Positions 14,832 through 23,484 are shown, counted from the first letter of the stretch. The stretch: 32,202 nt of DNA from Comamonas sp. lk (GCA_943324505.2 CALPLW020000008.1:1-32202), one strand, 5' to 3'. The notes: a model not told the origin generated them from the sequence alone. A program made the numbers and translations.

Positions 14832-15733
14832 CCGAGTCCCATTACAACTTTGCTTTTCTTGACGAGCGCACCAAGAAGCGCATTCGCCGGGCCCTGCTCA
14901 AGGCGGTGGCCGTACCGGGCTACCAGGTGCCGTTCGGCTCGCGTGAGATGCCCTTCGCCTATGGCTGGGGCACTGGCGGCGTGCAGATCACCGCCAGCAT
15001 CATCGGGCGAAGCGACGTGCTCAAGGTGATCGACCAGGGCGCCGATGACACCACCAATGCGGTCAACATCCGGCGCTTCTTTGCCCGCACCACCGGCGTA
15101 GCGACCACCCAAAAAACCCGGGACGCGACGCTGATTCAGACCCGGCACCGGATCCCCGAGGAGCCCTTGACGGCGTCTCAGATCTTGGTGTACCAGGTGC
15201 CCATGCCCGAGCCATTGTCCAAGCTGGAGCCGCGTCGGCGTGAGTCCATCAAGATGCACGCGCTCAGTGAGTATGGGCTGATGCATGTGCGACTGTACGA
15301 AGACATAGCCCAACTTGGCGCCATTGCGCGGGCCTACGACTATCCGGTGATGGTCAATGAGCGTTACCTGATGTCGCCTTCGCCTATCCCGAAGTTTGAC
15401 AACCCCAAGATGCACATGAATCCCGCCTTGCAGCTGTTTGGTGCCGGTCGGGAAAAGCGCCTGTATGCGGTGCCACCCTACACCCGGGTACGCAGCCTTG
15501 ATTTTGAGGACCATCCTTTCGAGATCGAGCGCTGGCCGCACGCCTGTGCCTTGTGTGGCGCTGCTGACAGCTACCTGGACGAAATGATTGTGGACGACCA
15601 GGGCGGCCGGCTGTTTGTGTGCTCGGACAGCGACTACTGCGAGGAGCGCCGCGAGGCTGGGCACGTCGGGACCCAGCAGGCGGTGACCTTGACCAATGTT
15701 CTTTCCGCGCAAGATGCCGGGGGTGGCGCGTGA
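14828..15733 (+). CDS. phnJ: Radical-SAM C-P lyase PhnJ
   Basis: A 301-residue enzyme that cleaves the C-P bond, releasing the alkane and 5-phosphoribosyl 1,2-cyclic phosphate. Cysteines at 240, 243, 265 and 271 line up one residue off E. coli Cys241, 244, 266 (4Fe-4S ligands) and Cys272 (thiyl radical). Gly31 corresponds to the glycyl-radical Gly32. All catalytic residues are therefore present. It starts with GTG, with AGGA a few bases upstream, inside the stop of phnI, and ends overlapping the GTG of phnK. Confidence 0.96.
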   Translation: MTESHYNFAFLDERTKKRIRRALLKAVAVPGYQVPFGSREMPFAYGWGTGGVQITASIIGRSDVLKVIDQGADDTTNAVNIRRFFARTTGVATTQKTRDATLIQTRHRIPEEPLTASQILVYQVPMPEPLSKLEPRRRESIKMHALSEYGLMHVRLYEDIAQLGAIARAYDYPVMVNERYLMSPSPIPKFDNPKMHMNPALQLFGAGREKRLYAVPPYTRVRSLDFEDHPFEIERWPHACALCGAADSYLDEMIVDDQGGRLFVCSDSDYCEERREAGHVGTQQAVTLTNVLSAQDAGGGA

Positions 15734-16536
15734 AGCCGGGCGCCCTGCTGTCGGCCCGCCAGGTCGGCAAAGCCTTTGTGTCAAACAGCGCGCAACGCTG
15801 GGCTTGCCGCAACATCAGCTTTGACCTCTATCCTGGCGAGGTGCTGGCTGTCGTGGGTGAGTCCGGCTCGGGCAAGACCACCCTGCTGCGGCTGCTGGCG
15901 GCACGCCTGGCGTGTGACGAAGGTGCCGTCGGTTACCACGCGCGCTGGCCCGGCCACGCGCCGTTGGATAGCTTGACCGATCTGGCCGCCATGTCCGAGG
16001 CACAACTGCGTCAACTGGCCCGCACCGACTGGGGTTTTGTTGAGCAGCACGCCCGCGACGGGTTGCGCATGAACGTGTCTGGCGGTGCCAATGTCGGCGA
16101 GCGGTTGATGGCCCTCGGAGAGCGCCACTACGGGCAATTGCGCAGCCAGGCACTGGACTGGATGGCACGGGTGGAACTGGATGCCGAGCGCGTGGATGAC
16201 CTGCCTGGCACCTACTCGGGTGGCATGCAGCAGCGTCTGCAGATCGCACGCAATCTGGTGACCCGCCCGCGCCTAGTCTTCATGGATGAGCCGACCACCG
16301 GGCTCGACGTGTCAGTGCAAGCCCGCCTGCTGGACCTGCTGCGACAACTGGTCGACGAGCTTCAGCTCGCCGCTGTCGTGGTCACGCATGACCTGGCTGT
16401 GGCCCGGTTGCTGGCGCACCGGATGTTGGTCATGAAGGATGGGCAGGTGGTGGAACAGGGTCTGACTGACCGGGTGCTGGATGACCCCCAGCACCCCTAC
16501 ACCCAGTTGCTGGTGTCCTCCGTGTTGACCCCGTGA
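15730..16536 (+). CDS. phnK: C-P lyase ATP-binding subunit PhnK
   Basis: A 268-residue ABC-type ATPase that docks on PhnJ in the C-P lyase complex. It is not a transporter component. Walker A GESGSGKT (43-50), signature YSGGMQQRLQIARNL and Walker B LVFMDEPTTGLD are intact, followed by TGLDVSVQARLLDLLRQL and a VVVTHDLAVARLLA H-loop. The GTG start at 15730 overlaps the phnJ stop (GTGA). Upstream in-frame starts would lie inside phnJ and are rejected. Confidence 0.94.
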   Translation: MKPGALLSARQVGKAFVSNSAQRWACRNISFDLYPGEVLAVVGESGSGKTTLLRLLAARLACDEGAVGYHARWPGHAPLDSLTDLAAMSEAQLRQLARTDWGFVEQHARDGLRMNVSGGANVGERLMALGERHYGQLRSQALDWMARVELDAERVDDLPGTYSGGMQQRLQIARNLVTRPRLVFMDEPTTGLDVSVQARLLDLLRQLVDELQLAAVVVTHDLAVARLLAHRMLVMKDGQVVEQGLTDRVLDDPQHPYTQLLVSSVLTP

Positions 16537-16546
16537 AAGCCAAACC

Positions 16547-17260
16547 ATGAATGCACCCTATCCGTCACCGGTCATCGAAGCCCTCGCCTTGGCCAAAACC
16601 TTCACCTTGCATGCACGCGGTGGCTTGTCACTGCCGGTGTTTCACGGGATCAACCTCAGCGTGCGCCCCGGCGAGTGTCTGGCACTGACCGGCCAGTCCG
16701 GCGCTGGCAAAAGCTCGCTGTTACGCTGCCTGTACGGCAACTACGCGGCCACCAGCGGTGAGGTGCGAGTTCACCACCAGGGTGAATGGTTCGCCCTGTC
16801 TAGCGCCGAACCGCGTGACGTGCTTGCCGTGCGGCGGCACACCATGGGCTACGTGTCCCAGTTTCTGCGTGTGATCCCGCGGATCAGTACGCTGGACATC
16901 GTCGCCGATCCTTTGCGGCGTCTGGGTGTGCCGGTATCGCAGGCGCGCGACCGAGCGGCCGAATGGCTGCAACGCCTGAACCTGCAAGAGGCACTGTGGA
17001 CCTTGCCGCCAGCCACGTTTTCAGGTGGTGAGCAGCAGCGCGTCAACATTGCTCACGGCATGATCACCGAGCCTGCGGTACTGCTGCTCGACGAGCCAAC
17101 CGCTTCGTTGGACGCCGCCAACCGGCAGGCCGTGGTGGCGCTGATCTGCGCTGCACGCCAGCAAGGCAGCGCCATCATCGGGATTTTTCATGATGAAGAG
17201 GTGCGCGCGCAGGTTGCCACCCGCCACCTTGACATTGGACAGCACCGGGCGCAGCCCTGA
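16547..17260 (+). CDS. phnL: C-P lyase ATP-binding subunit PhnL
   Basis: A 237-residue ABC-type ATPase acting with PhnG, H and I in forming the ribose 1-phosphonate triphosphate. Walker A GQSGAGKS (49-56), YVSQFLRVIPRISTLDIVADPL, the PhnL-type signature FSGGEQQRVNIAHGM and Walker B VLLLDEPTASLDAANR are present. It follows phnK by 10 bases. No strong ribosome site is seen, so translation may depend on phnK. Confidence 0.94.
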   Translation: MNAPYPSPVIEALALAKTFTLHARGGLSLPVFHGINLSVRPGECLALTGQSGAGKSSLLRCLYGNYAATSGEVRVHHQGEWFALSSAEPRDVLAVRRHTMGYVSQFLRVIPRISTLDIVADPLRRLGVPVSQARDRAAEWLQRLNLQEALWTLPPATFSGGEQQRVNIAHGMITEPAVLLLDEPTASLDAANRQAVVALICAARQQGSAIIGIFHDEEVRAQVATRHLDIGQHRAQP

Positions 17261-17278
17261 ACCACAAAAGCAAGCACC

Positions 17279-18421
17279 ATGACCTCACTGATCATCCGCA
17301 ACGCCACCATTGTGGCCACTGAAGAATGCTTTATCGGCACCGTGCTGATCGAAGATGGCGTGATCCGCCGCGTCGACCGGGGCGACACCGGCGTGCCCGC
17401 TGCACAGGATTGGGCTGGTGACTGGCTGATGCCGGGCCTGGTCGAACTCCATACCGACAATCTGGAGAAGCACCTGGTACCACGCCCGGGCGTGCTCTGG
17501 AATGCCCATTCGGCCATGACGGTTCATGACGCGCAGTGCGCTGCGGCCGGCATCACCACGGTGCTGGATTCGGTCGTAATTGGCGACATGGACCAGGGTG
17601 GAGCCCGGGCCCAGACCCAGCACACGGCCATCGCTGCCATGCACCAGTGCCGCGATGAGGGGCTGATGCGCATCGAACACCTGCTGCACTTGCGTTGCGA
17701 GCTGTCAGCACCCGACATCCTGTCGGTGTTCCAGCAATATGCCCACGACCCCTTGCTGCGCTTGGTCAGTGTGATGGACCACACGCCCGGCCAACGCCAG
17801 TGGCGCGATTTGGTTAGCTTTCGGCGCTATGCCGAGCGCAACCAGCGTTTTAGCGATGCTGAGTTTGATGCTGTCATCGCACAGCGCCGCGCCGACCAAC
17901 AGGCGTTCGCCATCCCGCACCGCGCAGCGATTGTCAAGGCCAGCCGGACCCTGCAGTTGCCGCTGGCTAGCCATGACGATACGCTGGTCACTGACGTGGA
18001 AGCGGCAGTTGCTGAAGGCGTGAGCATGTCGGAGTTCCCGACCACCGTCGAAGCAGCGCACGCGGCGCGCCAGCACGGCATGGCCATCATCATGGGTGGC
18101 CCCAATATGGTCAAGGGCGGTTCGCACTCGGGCAATGTCTCGGCCGCCGAGCTGGCGCAAGCTGACCTGCTTGACATTTTTTCGTCGGACTATGTGCCCA
18201 GCAGCCTGCTGCTGGCAACCTTCATGTTGGCCGAGCTGGCCGGCTGGTCGCTGCCCAAGGCGGTCCGCACGGTAACCTGCAACCCGGCGCGTGCGATTGG
18301 TCTGCAGGATCGTGGCCAAGTGGCCGTTGGCCAGCGTGCCGACCTGCTGCGGGTGCGCATGAACCGCGCTGGCATGCCCTCGGTGTTGCAGACCCTTTAC
18401 GGCGGCCAGCGTGCGTTCTAA
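17279..18421 (+). CDS. phnM: Alpha-D-ribose 1-methylphosphonate 5-triphosphate diphosphatase PhnM
   Basis: A 380-residue amidohydrolase-fold enzyme that removes pyrophosphate to give the 5-phosphate substrate of PhnJ. The metal site begins with MPGLVELHTDNLEKHLVPRPG (His58, Asp60), and SVMDHTPGQRQW, LASHDDT, EFPTT, NMVKGGSHSGN and IFSSDYVPSSLL follow in family order. It lies 18 bases after phnL. Length and motif order are typical. Confidence 0.95.
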   Translation: MTSLIIRNATIVATEECFIGTVLIEDGVIRRVDRGDTGVPAAQDWAGDWLMPGLVELHTDNLEKHLVPRPGVLWNAHSAMTVHDAQCAAAGITTVLDSVVIGDMDQGGARAQTQHTAIAAMHQCRDEGLMRIEHLLHLRCELSAPDILSVFQQYAHDPLLRLVSVMDHTPGQRQWRDLVSFRRYAERNQRFSDAEFDAVIAQRRADQQAFAIPHRAAIVKASRTLQLPLASHDDTLVTDVEAAVAEGVSMSEFPTTVEAAHAARQHGMAIIMGGPNMVKGGSHSGNVSAAELAQADLLDIFSSDYVPSSLLLATFMLAELAGWSLPKAVRTVTCNPARAIGLQDRGQVAVGQRADLLRVRMNRAGMPSVLQTLYGGQRAF

Positions 18422-18463
18422 CCAGCGCGCGCTGTTGCCCATCCTCATTAACCGGACACTCCC

Positions 18464-19042
18464 ATGACTGCTTTGCAAGATCCGTTGAAGACTATCACTC
18501 TCATATTTGATACCAGTGGCACGCTACGCTATGGCGAACATGTCAACCAGATGGAACACGCCCTGCAATGTGCCCTGCTGGCGCAACTGGCCGGCGCCAA
18601 TGATGAACTGGTTGTAGCGGCGCTGCTGCATGATGTCGGTCATTTGCTGCACCGCGATGCGCGGGGGGCTCTGCTGGCGGGGGTTGATGACGTCCATGAA
18701 AATCTAGGCGCCAAGTATTTGGCTAAATGGTTTGGCCCGGCGGTCTGCCAGCCTATTGCCCTCCATGTCCAGGCCAAGCGCTTTCTGTGCCTGCGCGAGC
18801 CCGCGTACCACGATCTGCTGTCACCGGTGTCGCAACGCAGCCTCGCCTTGCAGGGCGGACCGATGTCAGAGGCGCAGGCCCTTGAGTTTGAATCCAGCGA
18901 GCATGCGGCGGCCGCAGTGATGCTGCGCCGCTGGGATGATGAGGCCAAGGTGGCCGGATTGACCACGCCGCCACTGGCGCACTTCATGGCGATGGCCGAA
19001 AAATGCGGACAGATGCCGGTGGCGGTCAGTTCGCCAAATTAA
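18464..19042 (+). CDS. PhnZ/TmpB-like HD-domain mixed-valent diiron oxygenase of phosphonate operons
   Basis: A 192-residue HD-domain protein of the phosphonate-operon-associated HDIG group. His32, His56-Asp57, His78, His101 and Asp158/159 align with the iron ligands of PhnZ (His34, His58-Asp59, His80, His104, Asp161). His60 and Lys105 correspond to PhnZ His62 and Lys108. PhnZ oxidatively cleaves (1-hydroxy-2-aminoethyl)phosphonate to glycine and phosphate, but needs the hydroxylase PhnY, which is not in the window. It sits 42 bases after phnM and is probably co-transcribed. It could handle a hydroxylated phosphonate side product or extend the substrate range. The substrate is unknown. Confidence 0.85.
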   Translation: MTALQDPLKTITLIFDTSGTLRYGEHVNQMEHALQCALLAQLAGANDELVVAALLHDVGHLLHRDARGALLAGVDDVHENLGAKYLAKWFGPAVCQPIALHVQAKRFLCLREPAYHDLLSPVSQRSLALQGGPMSEAQALEFESSEHAAAAVMLRRWDDEAKVAGLTTPPLAHFMAMAEKCGQMPVAVSSPN

Positions 19043-19132
19043 GTTGAACCGTTCCAGGCCATTGCCGGGATGACATACCAGGGTCACACGTTGGCGATAA
19101 CCTGATTTCATCCCAACTTCTTGAGCCCTCCC

Positions 19133-20428
19133 ATGATCGAAACCAACCGCCGCAGCTTTGTCCTCGGCCTTGCCGCTGCTTCTGCCACCATCACCGGCGC
19201 ATCCGCCCAAGCGCAGACTGGCGCTGCTGCTCTGCCCACGCTCAACAGCAGCGCCATGGCGACCGACGGTACTTACTGGGACGCAGTGCGCAAGCTTTAT
19301 GCTGTTTCTCCCAGCATCGTCAACCTGGAGAACGGCTACTGGGGCATCATGGCCGAGTCGGTACGTTTGGATTACTTGGGCAAGACCGACATGGTCAACC
19401 GCGAGAACTCTTTTTATGCGCGCACGCAGTTTGGCCGTGATGCTGAAGCAGCCCGGCTGGCAGTCGCCGCCGCGGTGGGCGCCGCGCCCGAAGAGGTGGC
19501 CCTGACACGGGGCGCCACTGAAGCACTGCAACTGTTGATTGGCGGCTACAACAAGTTGCAGCCGGGCGACACCGTGCTGTATTCCGACCTGGATTACGAC
19601 TCGATGCAGTACGCCATGAATTGGCTCAAGGAGCGCCGTGGCGTGAATGTCGTCAAATTCAGCATCCCTGAGCCGGCCACGCGGAGCGCAGTTCTGCAGA
19701 CCTACCAGAAGGTGCTGGCTGACCACCCCAAGGCGGCCCTGCTGCTTGTCACGCACGTTAGCCACCGCACCGGGCTGGTCATGCCGGTGGCCGAGATTGC
19801 TGGGCTGGCCCGCGCCCGCGGCGTGGATGTGGTGCTGGACGCCGCCCATTCCTGGGGCCAGATCGACTTCAAAGTGCAAGACCTGGGCGTAGACTTCATT
19901 GGCTTTAACCTGCACAAATGGATTGGCGCGCCGCTGGGTATCGGCTTCATGTATGTGGCCAAGTCGCGGCTGGCCGATATCGACCGTGCCATGGGTGACG
20001 AAGACTGGGCCCCGACCGATATCCGCTCGCGGGTGCACACCGGCACCTACAACTTTGCCTCGGTGTTGGCGCTACCAGGTGCGCTGGCATTGCACCAGCA
20101 GATCGGGCCGCGCGCCAAGGCGCCGCGCCTGCGCCATCTGCGAGATTACTGGGTCAGCCGGGTTCGCGGCTTCAAGGGCTTGGAGATCTTGACGCCCGAC
20201 GAGCCGGGCATGGCCGCTGGCATCACCTCGTTCCGGCTGGCCGGCAAAGGCACGGCTGCCGACAACAACGCCATCGTCGCGCAATTGCGCGACCAGTTTG
20301 GTGTTTTTACGGTGCGGCGTGCCGGTGTGGCCAAGGGCCAGTGCATTCGGGTGTCGCCTGCGATCTACACCTCGGAGACCGATCTGGACCGGCTGGTGCA
20401 GGCGCTGCGCGCTGTGACCTCCGTTTGA
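19133..20428 (+). CDS. Tat-exported class V PLP-dependent aminotransferase-fold protein
   Basis: A 431-residue fold-type-I PLP enzyme, resembling isopenicillin-N epimerase/cysteine-desulfurase-like proteins. The N-terminus MIETNRRSFVLG carries a twin-arginine motif (RR at 6-7) and a hydrophobic stretch ending near ASAQA, indicating Tat export of the folded, cofactor-loaded protein. RGATEALQLLIGGY, VVLDAAHSWGQ (cofactor Asp) and FNLHKWIGAPLG (Schiff-base Lys at about 262) are intact. The ATG at 19133 is preferred over a TTG at 19121. It follows the HD oxygenase by 90 bases, so co-transcription with the phn genes is possible but not shown. The reaction is unknown. Confidence 0.85.
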   Translation: MIETNRRSFVLGLAAASATITGASAQAQTGAAALPTLNSSAMATDGTYWDAVRKLYAVSPSIVNLENGYWGIMAESVRLDYLGKTDMVNRENSFYARTQFGRDAEAARLAVAAAVGAAPEEVALTRGATEALQLLIGGYNKLQPGDTVLYSDLDYDSMQYAMNWLKERRGVNVVKFSIPEPATRSAVLQTYQKVLADHPKAALLLVTHVSHRTGLVMPVAEIAGLARARGVDVVLDAAHSWGQIDFKVQDLGVDFIGFNLHKWIGAPLGIGFMYVAKSRLADIDRAMGDEDWAPTDIRSRVHTGTYNFASVLALPGALALHQQIGPRAKAPRLRHLRDYWVSRVRGFKGLEILTPDEPGMAAGITSFRLAGKGTAADNNAIVAQLRDQFGVFTVRRAGVAKGQCIRVSPAIYTSETDLDRLVQALRAVTSV

Positions 20429-20436
20429 TTTGTGCT

Positions 20437-20460
20437 TGTCCGGCGCTTAAGAGTCGGGCA
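20437..20460. terminator. Weak hairpin between convergent genes
   Basis: TGTCCGGC (20437-20444) and GTCGGGCA (20453-20460) can pair over 8 positions including two G-U pairs, with an 8-base loop. It lies in the 38-base gap between the class V PLP gene and the convergent enoyl-CoA hydratase. There is no T-run, so this is low confidence. Confidence 0.25.
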
Positions 20461-20466
20461 GGCCGC

Positions 20467-21294
20467 TCAATGACCGGTGAATTTTGGTGTTCGCTTTTCG
20501 AAGAACGCTGAGATCGCTTCTTTGGCATCGTCGCTGCGCAGAACTCGTACCTGGTTCAAGGCCTCCATCGCCACCATGTCCTCGGCGGTACGAGTTTCTG
20601 CGGCATTGAGGTTGGCCTTGATGAATCGGTAGGCTAACGGTGGGCCGTCCGCAAGGCGCCTTGCGAAGGTGGTCACCTCGTCGTTGAGCTCGGCATCCGC
20701 GACCACTTTGTTGACGAGCCCGATTCTCAATGCCTCCGCCGCAGGGACACGGTCAGCGAAGAAGAAAAGTTCACGGGCCTTGGCGATGCCAACCAGTTTG
20801 CTGAGGTAATAGCTAGCGCCCAACTCGCCCGAAATTCCGATGCGCGCAAACGCCGTCGAGAAAAAAGCGGTGTCAGACACGATGCGAAAGTCGCAGGCTG
20901 CCGCCAGTGCAGTGGCGGCTCCTACGCAGGCGCCGCGGACCATGGCAATCGTCGGTTTGGGCATGCCGTGCAGCAGCAGCGGCCCCTCGCTGGCCCGGCG
21001 AGTGCGCTCAGCTGAGTTGTCGATGTCATTCCAAATAGGATCGTCTTTCCATTTCACCCATTGCGGATCATTGCGGTCGATCGCCTCGAACTCCTTGATG
21101 TCACCGCCTGCGCAGAAGGCCTTGCCCGCACCGGTCAGAACGACTACACGCACGTCAGGTGCTGCAGCGGCTTCGCGCAGGCGGTCGTTGAGTTCCCGCG
21201 TCATTGAGATCGTCAGCCCATTCATCGAAGCTGGACGGTTGAGTGTCACGGTCAGAATGCCATCTTCCAGGGTAGTAAGGATGTCTGTGCCCAT
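20467..21294 (-). CDS. Enoyl-CoA hydratase/isomerase family protein
   Basis: A 275-residue crotonase-fold enzyme acting on acyl-CoA esters in beta-oxidation-like pathways. VRVVVLTGAGKAFCAGGDIKEFE (oxyanion-hole region) and MVRGACVGAATALAAACDFR are typical. GISGELGASYYLSKLVG holds a glutamate in the position of a catalytic acid. The C-terminus EAISAFFEKRTPKFTG is the usual family end. GGAG precedes the ATG at 21294. It is downstream of the DUF1295 gene by 27 bases on the same strand. The exact substrate is not readable. Confidence 0.9.
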   Translation of the reverse strand: MGTDILTTLEDGILTVTLNRPASMNGLTISMTRELNDRLREAAAAPDVRVVVLTGAGKAFCAGGDIKEFEAIDRNDPQWVKWKDDPIWNDIDNSAERTRRASEGPLLLHGMPKPTIAMVRGACVGAATALAAACDFRIVSDTAFFSTAFARIGISGELGASYYLSKLVGIAKARELFFFADRVPAAEALRIGLVNKVVADAELNDEVTTFARRLADGPPLAYRFIKANLNAAETRTAEDMVAMEALNQVRVLRSDDAKEAISAFFEKRTPKFTGH

Positions 21295-21321
21295 AGGGTT
21301 CTCCGTTGGTCAAAGCAAATG

Positions 21322-22134
21322 TCAGTGTTGACGGGGTAGCCAAGGAATGAATGCGCTGGTCCGCCGGACGTAGTCTTGATAGCCAGGGTTTTTCTTGCCC
21401 AAACGGCGCTCCAGCAGGTTGGCGCCCAAGGGGCCGATGATCATGGCGCTCAACAGCGCTGGGGCAAAGATGGTCAGCATGCCTATCAGCCCGGTGTCGC
21501 ATGCCATCAGATACAAACCCCATTGCACCAACATTTCGCCGAAGTAGTTGGGGTGGCGCGAATAGCGCCATAGACCTCTGTCCATGACCTCGCCTGGCGA
21601 TCGCCTTTGCCGCCGGAAGCGAGCCATTTGCCAATCGGCCAGAGCCTCCACTGAAAGACCGACAACAGACAGCCCAAAGCCGATCCAGACCAGCAGGCCG
21701 GGTGGGCCGGACGACGGCATGGCTATCGCGACCACCACAGGCATGGTGCACAAAAACATCAGCAGACCTTGCAGGCCAAAAACGGCGCGCAGGCTGTACA
21801 ACGCGTAGTTTCGGCCCTGGCCTGTCACGTGCTGTCGCAACCGCGCATAACGGCGGTCCTCAGCGCCCCAATTGCGGATGCCGATATACAGGCCAAGCCG
21901 CACACCCCACATGGTCGCCACCAAAAGCACCAGGGTCTCACGGGTGCCGCCACCGCCCACCGTGAGCCAAGCCACCCAGGCCACAGCAGCGCTACCCAGT
22001 CCCCAGAAGATATCGACGATGCTTGAATCGCGCATCGCAACGCTGATCAGCCAAAGTGTGATCACAAAAAACCCGGCAATGAACAGCGCGGTATTTGCGA
22101 ACACCGGCAGCAATGGCGTGATCAGTTCTGTCAT
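21322..22134 (-). CDS. DUF1295 membrane protein (steroid 5-alpha-reductase-like C-terminal fold)
   Basis: A 270-residue protein with about six to seven hydrophobic segments and the C-terminal motif GLWRYSRHPNYFGE shared by DUF1295 proteins, isoprenylcysteine methyltransferases and steroid 5-alpha-reductase-like enzymes. The family contains NADPH-dependent reductases and many members of unknown function. GAGGAG lies just before the ATG at 22134; an in-frame start at 22179 lacks this. It is divergent from livJ and followed by an enoyl-CoA hydratase, so it may belong to the same catabolic unit and reduce a double bond in a lipid-like substrate (inference). Confidence 0.8.
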   Translation of the reverse strand: MTELITPLLPVFANTALFIAGFFVITLWLISVAMRDSSIVDIFWGLGSAAVAWVAWLTVGGGGTRETLVLLVATMWGVRLGLYIGIRNWGAEDRRYARLRQHVTGQGRNYALYSLRAVFGLQGLLMFLCTMPVVVAIAMPSSGPPGLLVWIGFGLSVVGLSVEALADWQMARFRRQRRSPGEVMDRGLWRYSRHPNYFGEMLVQWGLYLMACDTGLIGMLTIFAPALLSAMIIGPLGANLLERRLGKKNPGYQDYVRRTSAFIPWLPRQH

Positions 22135-22197
22135 GCAGTCTCCTCTGAGGGGTTTGTCATCGCGATTGGGGCCTGACAAGTGCGCGACATCGAATTT

Positions 22198-22226
22198 TTT
22201 ACTTTCTTAGTCAAACTAACTATACT
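22198..22226 (+). promoter_or_regulatory. Sigma-70-type promoter for livJHMGF
   Basis: TTTACT (22198-22203), a 17-base spacer and TATACT (22221-22226) form a plausible -35/-10 pair about 75 bases before the livJ ATG. The surrounding AT-rich patch stands out in this GC-rich window. Confidence 0.5.
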
Positions 22227-22235
22227 TGATTTGAC
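22210..22235. promoter_or_regulatory. 26-bp dyad over the livJ -10 box, candidate operator
   Basis: GTCAAA (22210-22215) and TTTGAC (22230-22235) are perfect inverted repeats. The inner sequence is also partly symmetric (10 of 13 position pairs agree), centred on the -10 box. A dimeric repressor (for example TetR- or GntR-type) bound here would block the promoter. No regulator gene is adjacent. Confidence 0.5.
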
Positions 22236-22301
22236 AGGCCGCAAAGAGCCGCGTTATCGGAAGTGTTAGCAAGCCAACCCATACAACCAACAGGAGACAC
22301 C

Positions 22302-23477
22302 ATGGGCTTTAAGAAGACTTCTCTCGTCGCCATTGCCGTTGCGGCCACGCTTGTGGCGGCGAACACCAGCGCGCAAGTACGCGGCGTTACCAAAGATGAA
22401 ATTCTCCTCGGCAGTCACATTGACTTGTCTGGGCCAATCGCCGAACTGGGGCGAGCCGGCGTCAACGCCGGCAAGATGGCAGAGGAGGAGATCAATGCGG
22501 CCGGCGGCATTCATGGCCGCAAATTGCGCATTATTTGGGAAGATTCTGGCTATGACCCTAAAAAAGCGGTTCTGGTTACCCAGAAGATGATTGACAAAGA
22601 CGGTATCTTTGCGCTGATCATGGCCACCGGCAATGCCCCCGCTGAAGCCACTTATCCGATGCTGATCAAGTCTGGCGTGCCCAACCTGTTCGCATGGGCG
22701 GGTAGCCCGATGTTCACTGAGCCCTTGGAGAAAATTAGCTTCGCCTTCTTTCCAACCAATGGCGACACCATGGCCCCGGCTGTCAAGCACTTCGCTGATC
22801 AGGGCAAAAAACGCTTCTGCTTCATCTACCAGGACGATGGTTTTGGCGCCGATGTGAAGGAGGGTGTGGACCGCGCCCTGAAGGCCGCCAAGCTCCAGGT
22901 GATTGAAGAGGTTGGCTACAAGCGCGGCACAACCGATTTCAGCGCTCAGGTCGCCCGTATGCAGCGAGGCAACTGCGACATGCTGCTACTGGGCACAGTG
23001 CCTGCACCTGCCGCCGGCATTGTGCAGGAGGTGCGCCGCCGCAACTGGAATATACCGATCCTTGCCTCCTCCAACACCTACGATGAGTCAACGCTAAGAC
23101 TGGGCAAGGAGGCTATGGAAGGTGTCCATGCGGCAGTCGTTATCCCCAACCCGGATCCCGATCGTTCGCCGCCTGCGGTCAAGGAGTGGCTGAAGAAATA
23201 CCAGGCCAAGTACAACCAGCCCGGTTCCTTGTATGGCGCCTATGGCTACGCCATCGTGCACCTGGCCGCTGAAAGTCTGCGCCGTGCCGGCCCCAACCTG
23301 ACGGTGGACTCGCTGGTCAAAGGCGTTGAATCCATCAAGGGCTATAAAACTATATTTGGCGGACCCACGGTTAATTTCAGCGACAAGGATCACAAAGGCA
23401 TGCGTGGCGCACTGCTCTACAAGGTAGAGGGTGGTCGCTGGGTTCCTGAAGGGGGCGAACTGCAACCTGTCCAGTGA
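22302..23477 (+). CDS. livJ: ABC transporter substrate-binding protein, LivJ/branched-chain-amino-acid type
   Basis: A 391-residue periplasmic type-1 binding protein. The start at 22302 is supported by AGGAG at 22292-22296; residues 1-24 form a Sec signal peptide cut after NTSA. ILLGSHIDLSGPIAELGRAGVNAGKMAEEEINAAGGIHGRKLRIIWEDSGYDPKKAV is represented here by its typical start and the VTQKMIDKDGIFALI region; IYQDDGFGADVKEGVDRAL and VARMQRGNCDMLLLGT follow. Clusters with acyl-CoA genes often use such proteins for aromatic or fatty acids rather than amino acids, so livJ is a family label. A hairpin follows the stop. Confidence 0.88.
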   Translation: MGFKKTSLVAIAVAATLVAANTSAQVRGVTKDEILLGSHIDLSGPIAELGRAGVNAGKMAEEEINAAGGIHGRKLRIIWEDSGYDPKKAVLVTQKMIDKDGIFALIMATGNAPAEATYPMLIKSGVPNLFAWAGSPMFTEPLEKISFAFFPTNGDTMAPAVKHFADQGKKRFCFIYQDDGFGADVKEGVDRALKAAKLQVIEEVGYKRGTTDFSAQVARMQRGNCDMLLLGTVPAPAAGIVQEVRRRNWNIPILASSNTYDESTLRLGKEAMEGVHAAVVIPNPDPDRSPPAVKEWLKKYQAKYNQPGSLYGAYGYAIVHLAAESLRRAGPNLTVDSLVKGVESIKGYKTIFGGPTVNFSDKDHKGMRGALLYKVEGGRWVPEGGELQPVQ

Positions 23478-23484
23478 CCGTCTG

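Noticed and set aside
15619-15729. Extended N-terminus for PhnK
   Set aside because: It lies inside phnJ; the GTG at 15730 in a GTGA overlap is the same arrangement used by phnJ.
18866-20038. 390-codon minus-strand open frame
   Set aside because: It is antisense to the Tat-exported class V PLP gene and the end of the HD gene; no domain is recognisable.
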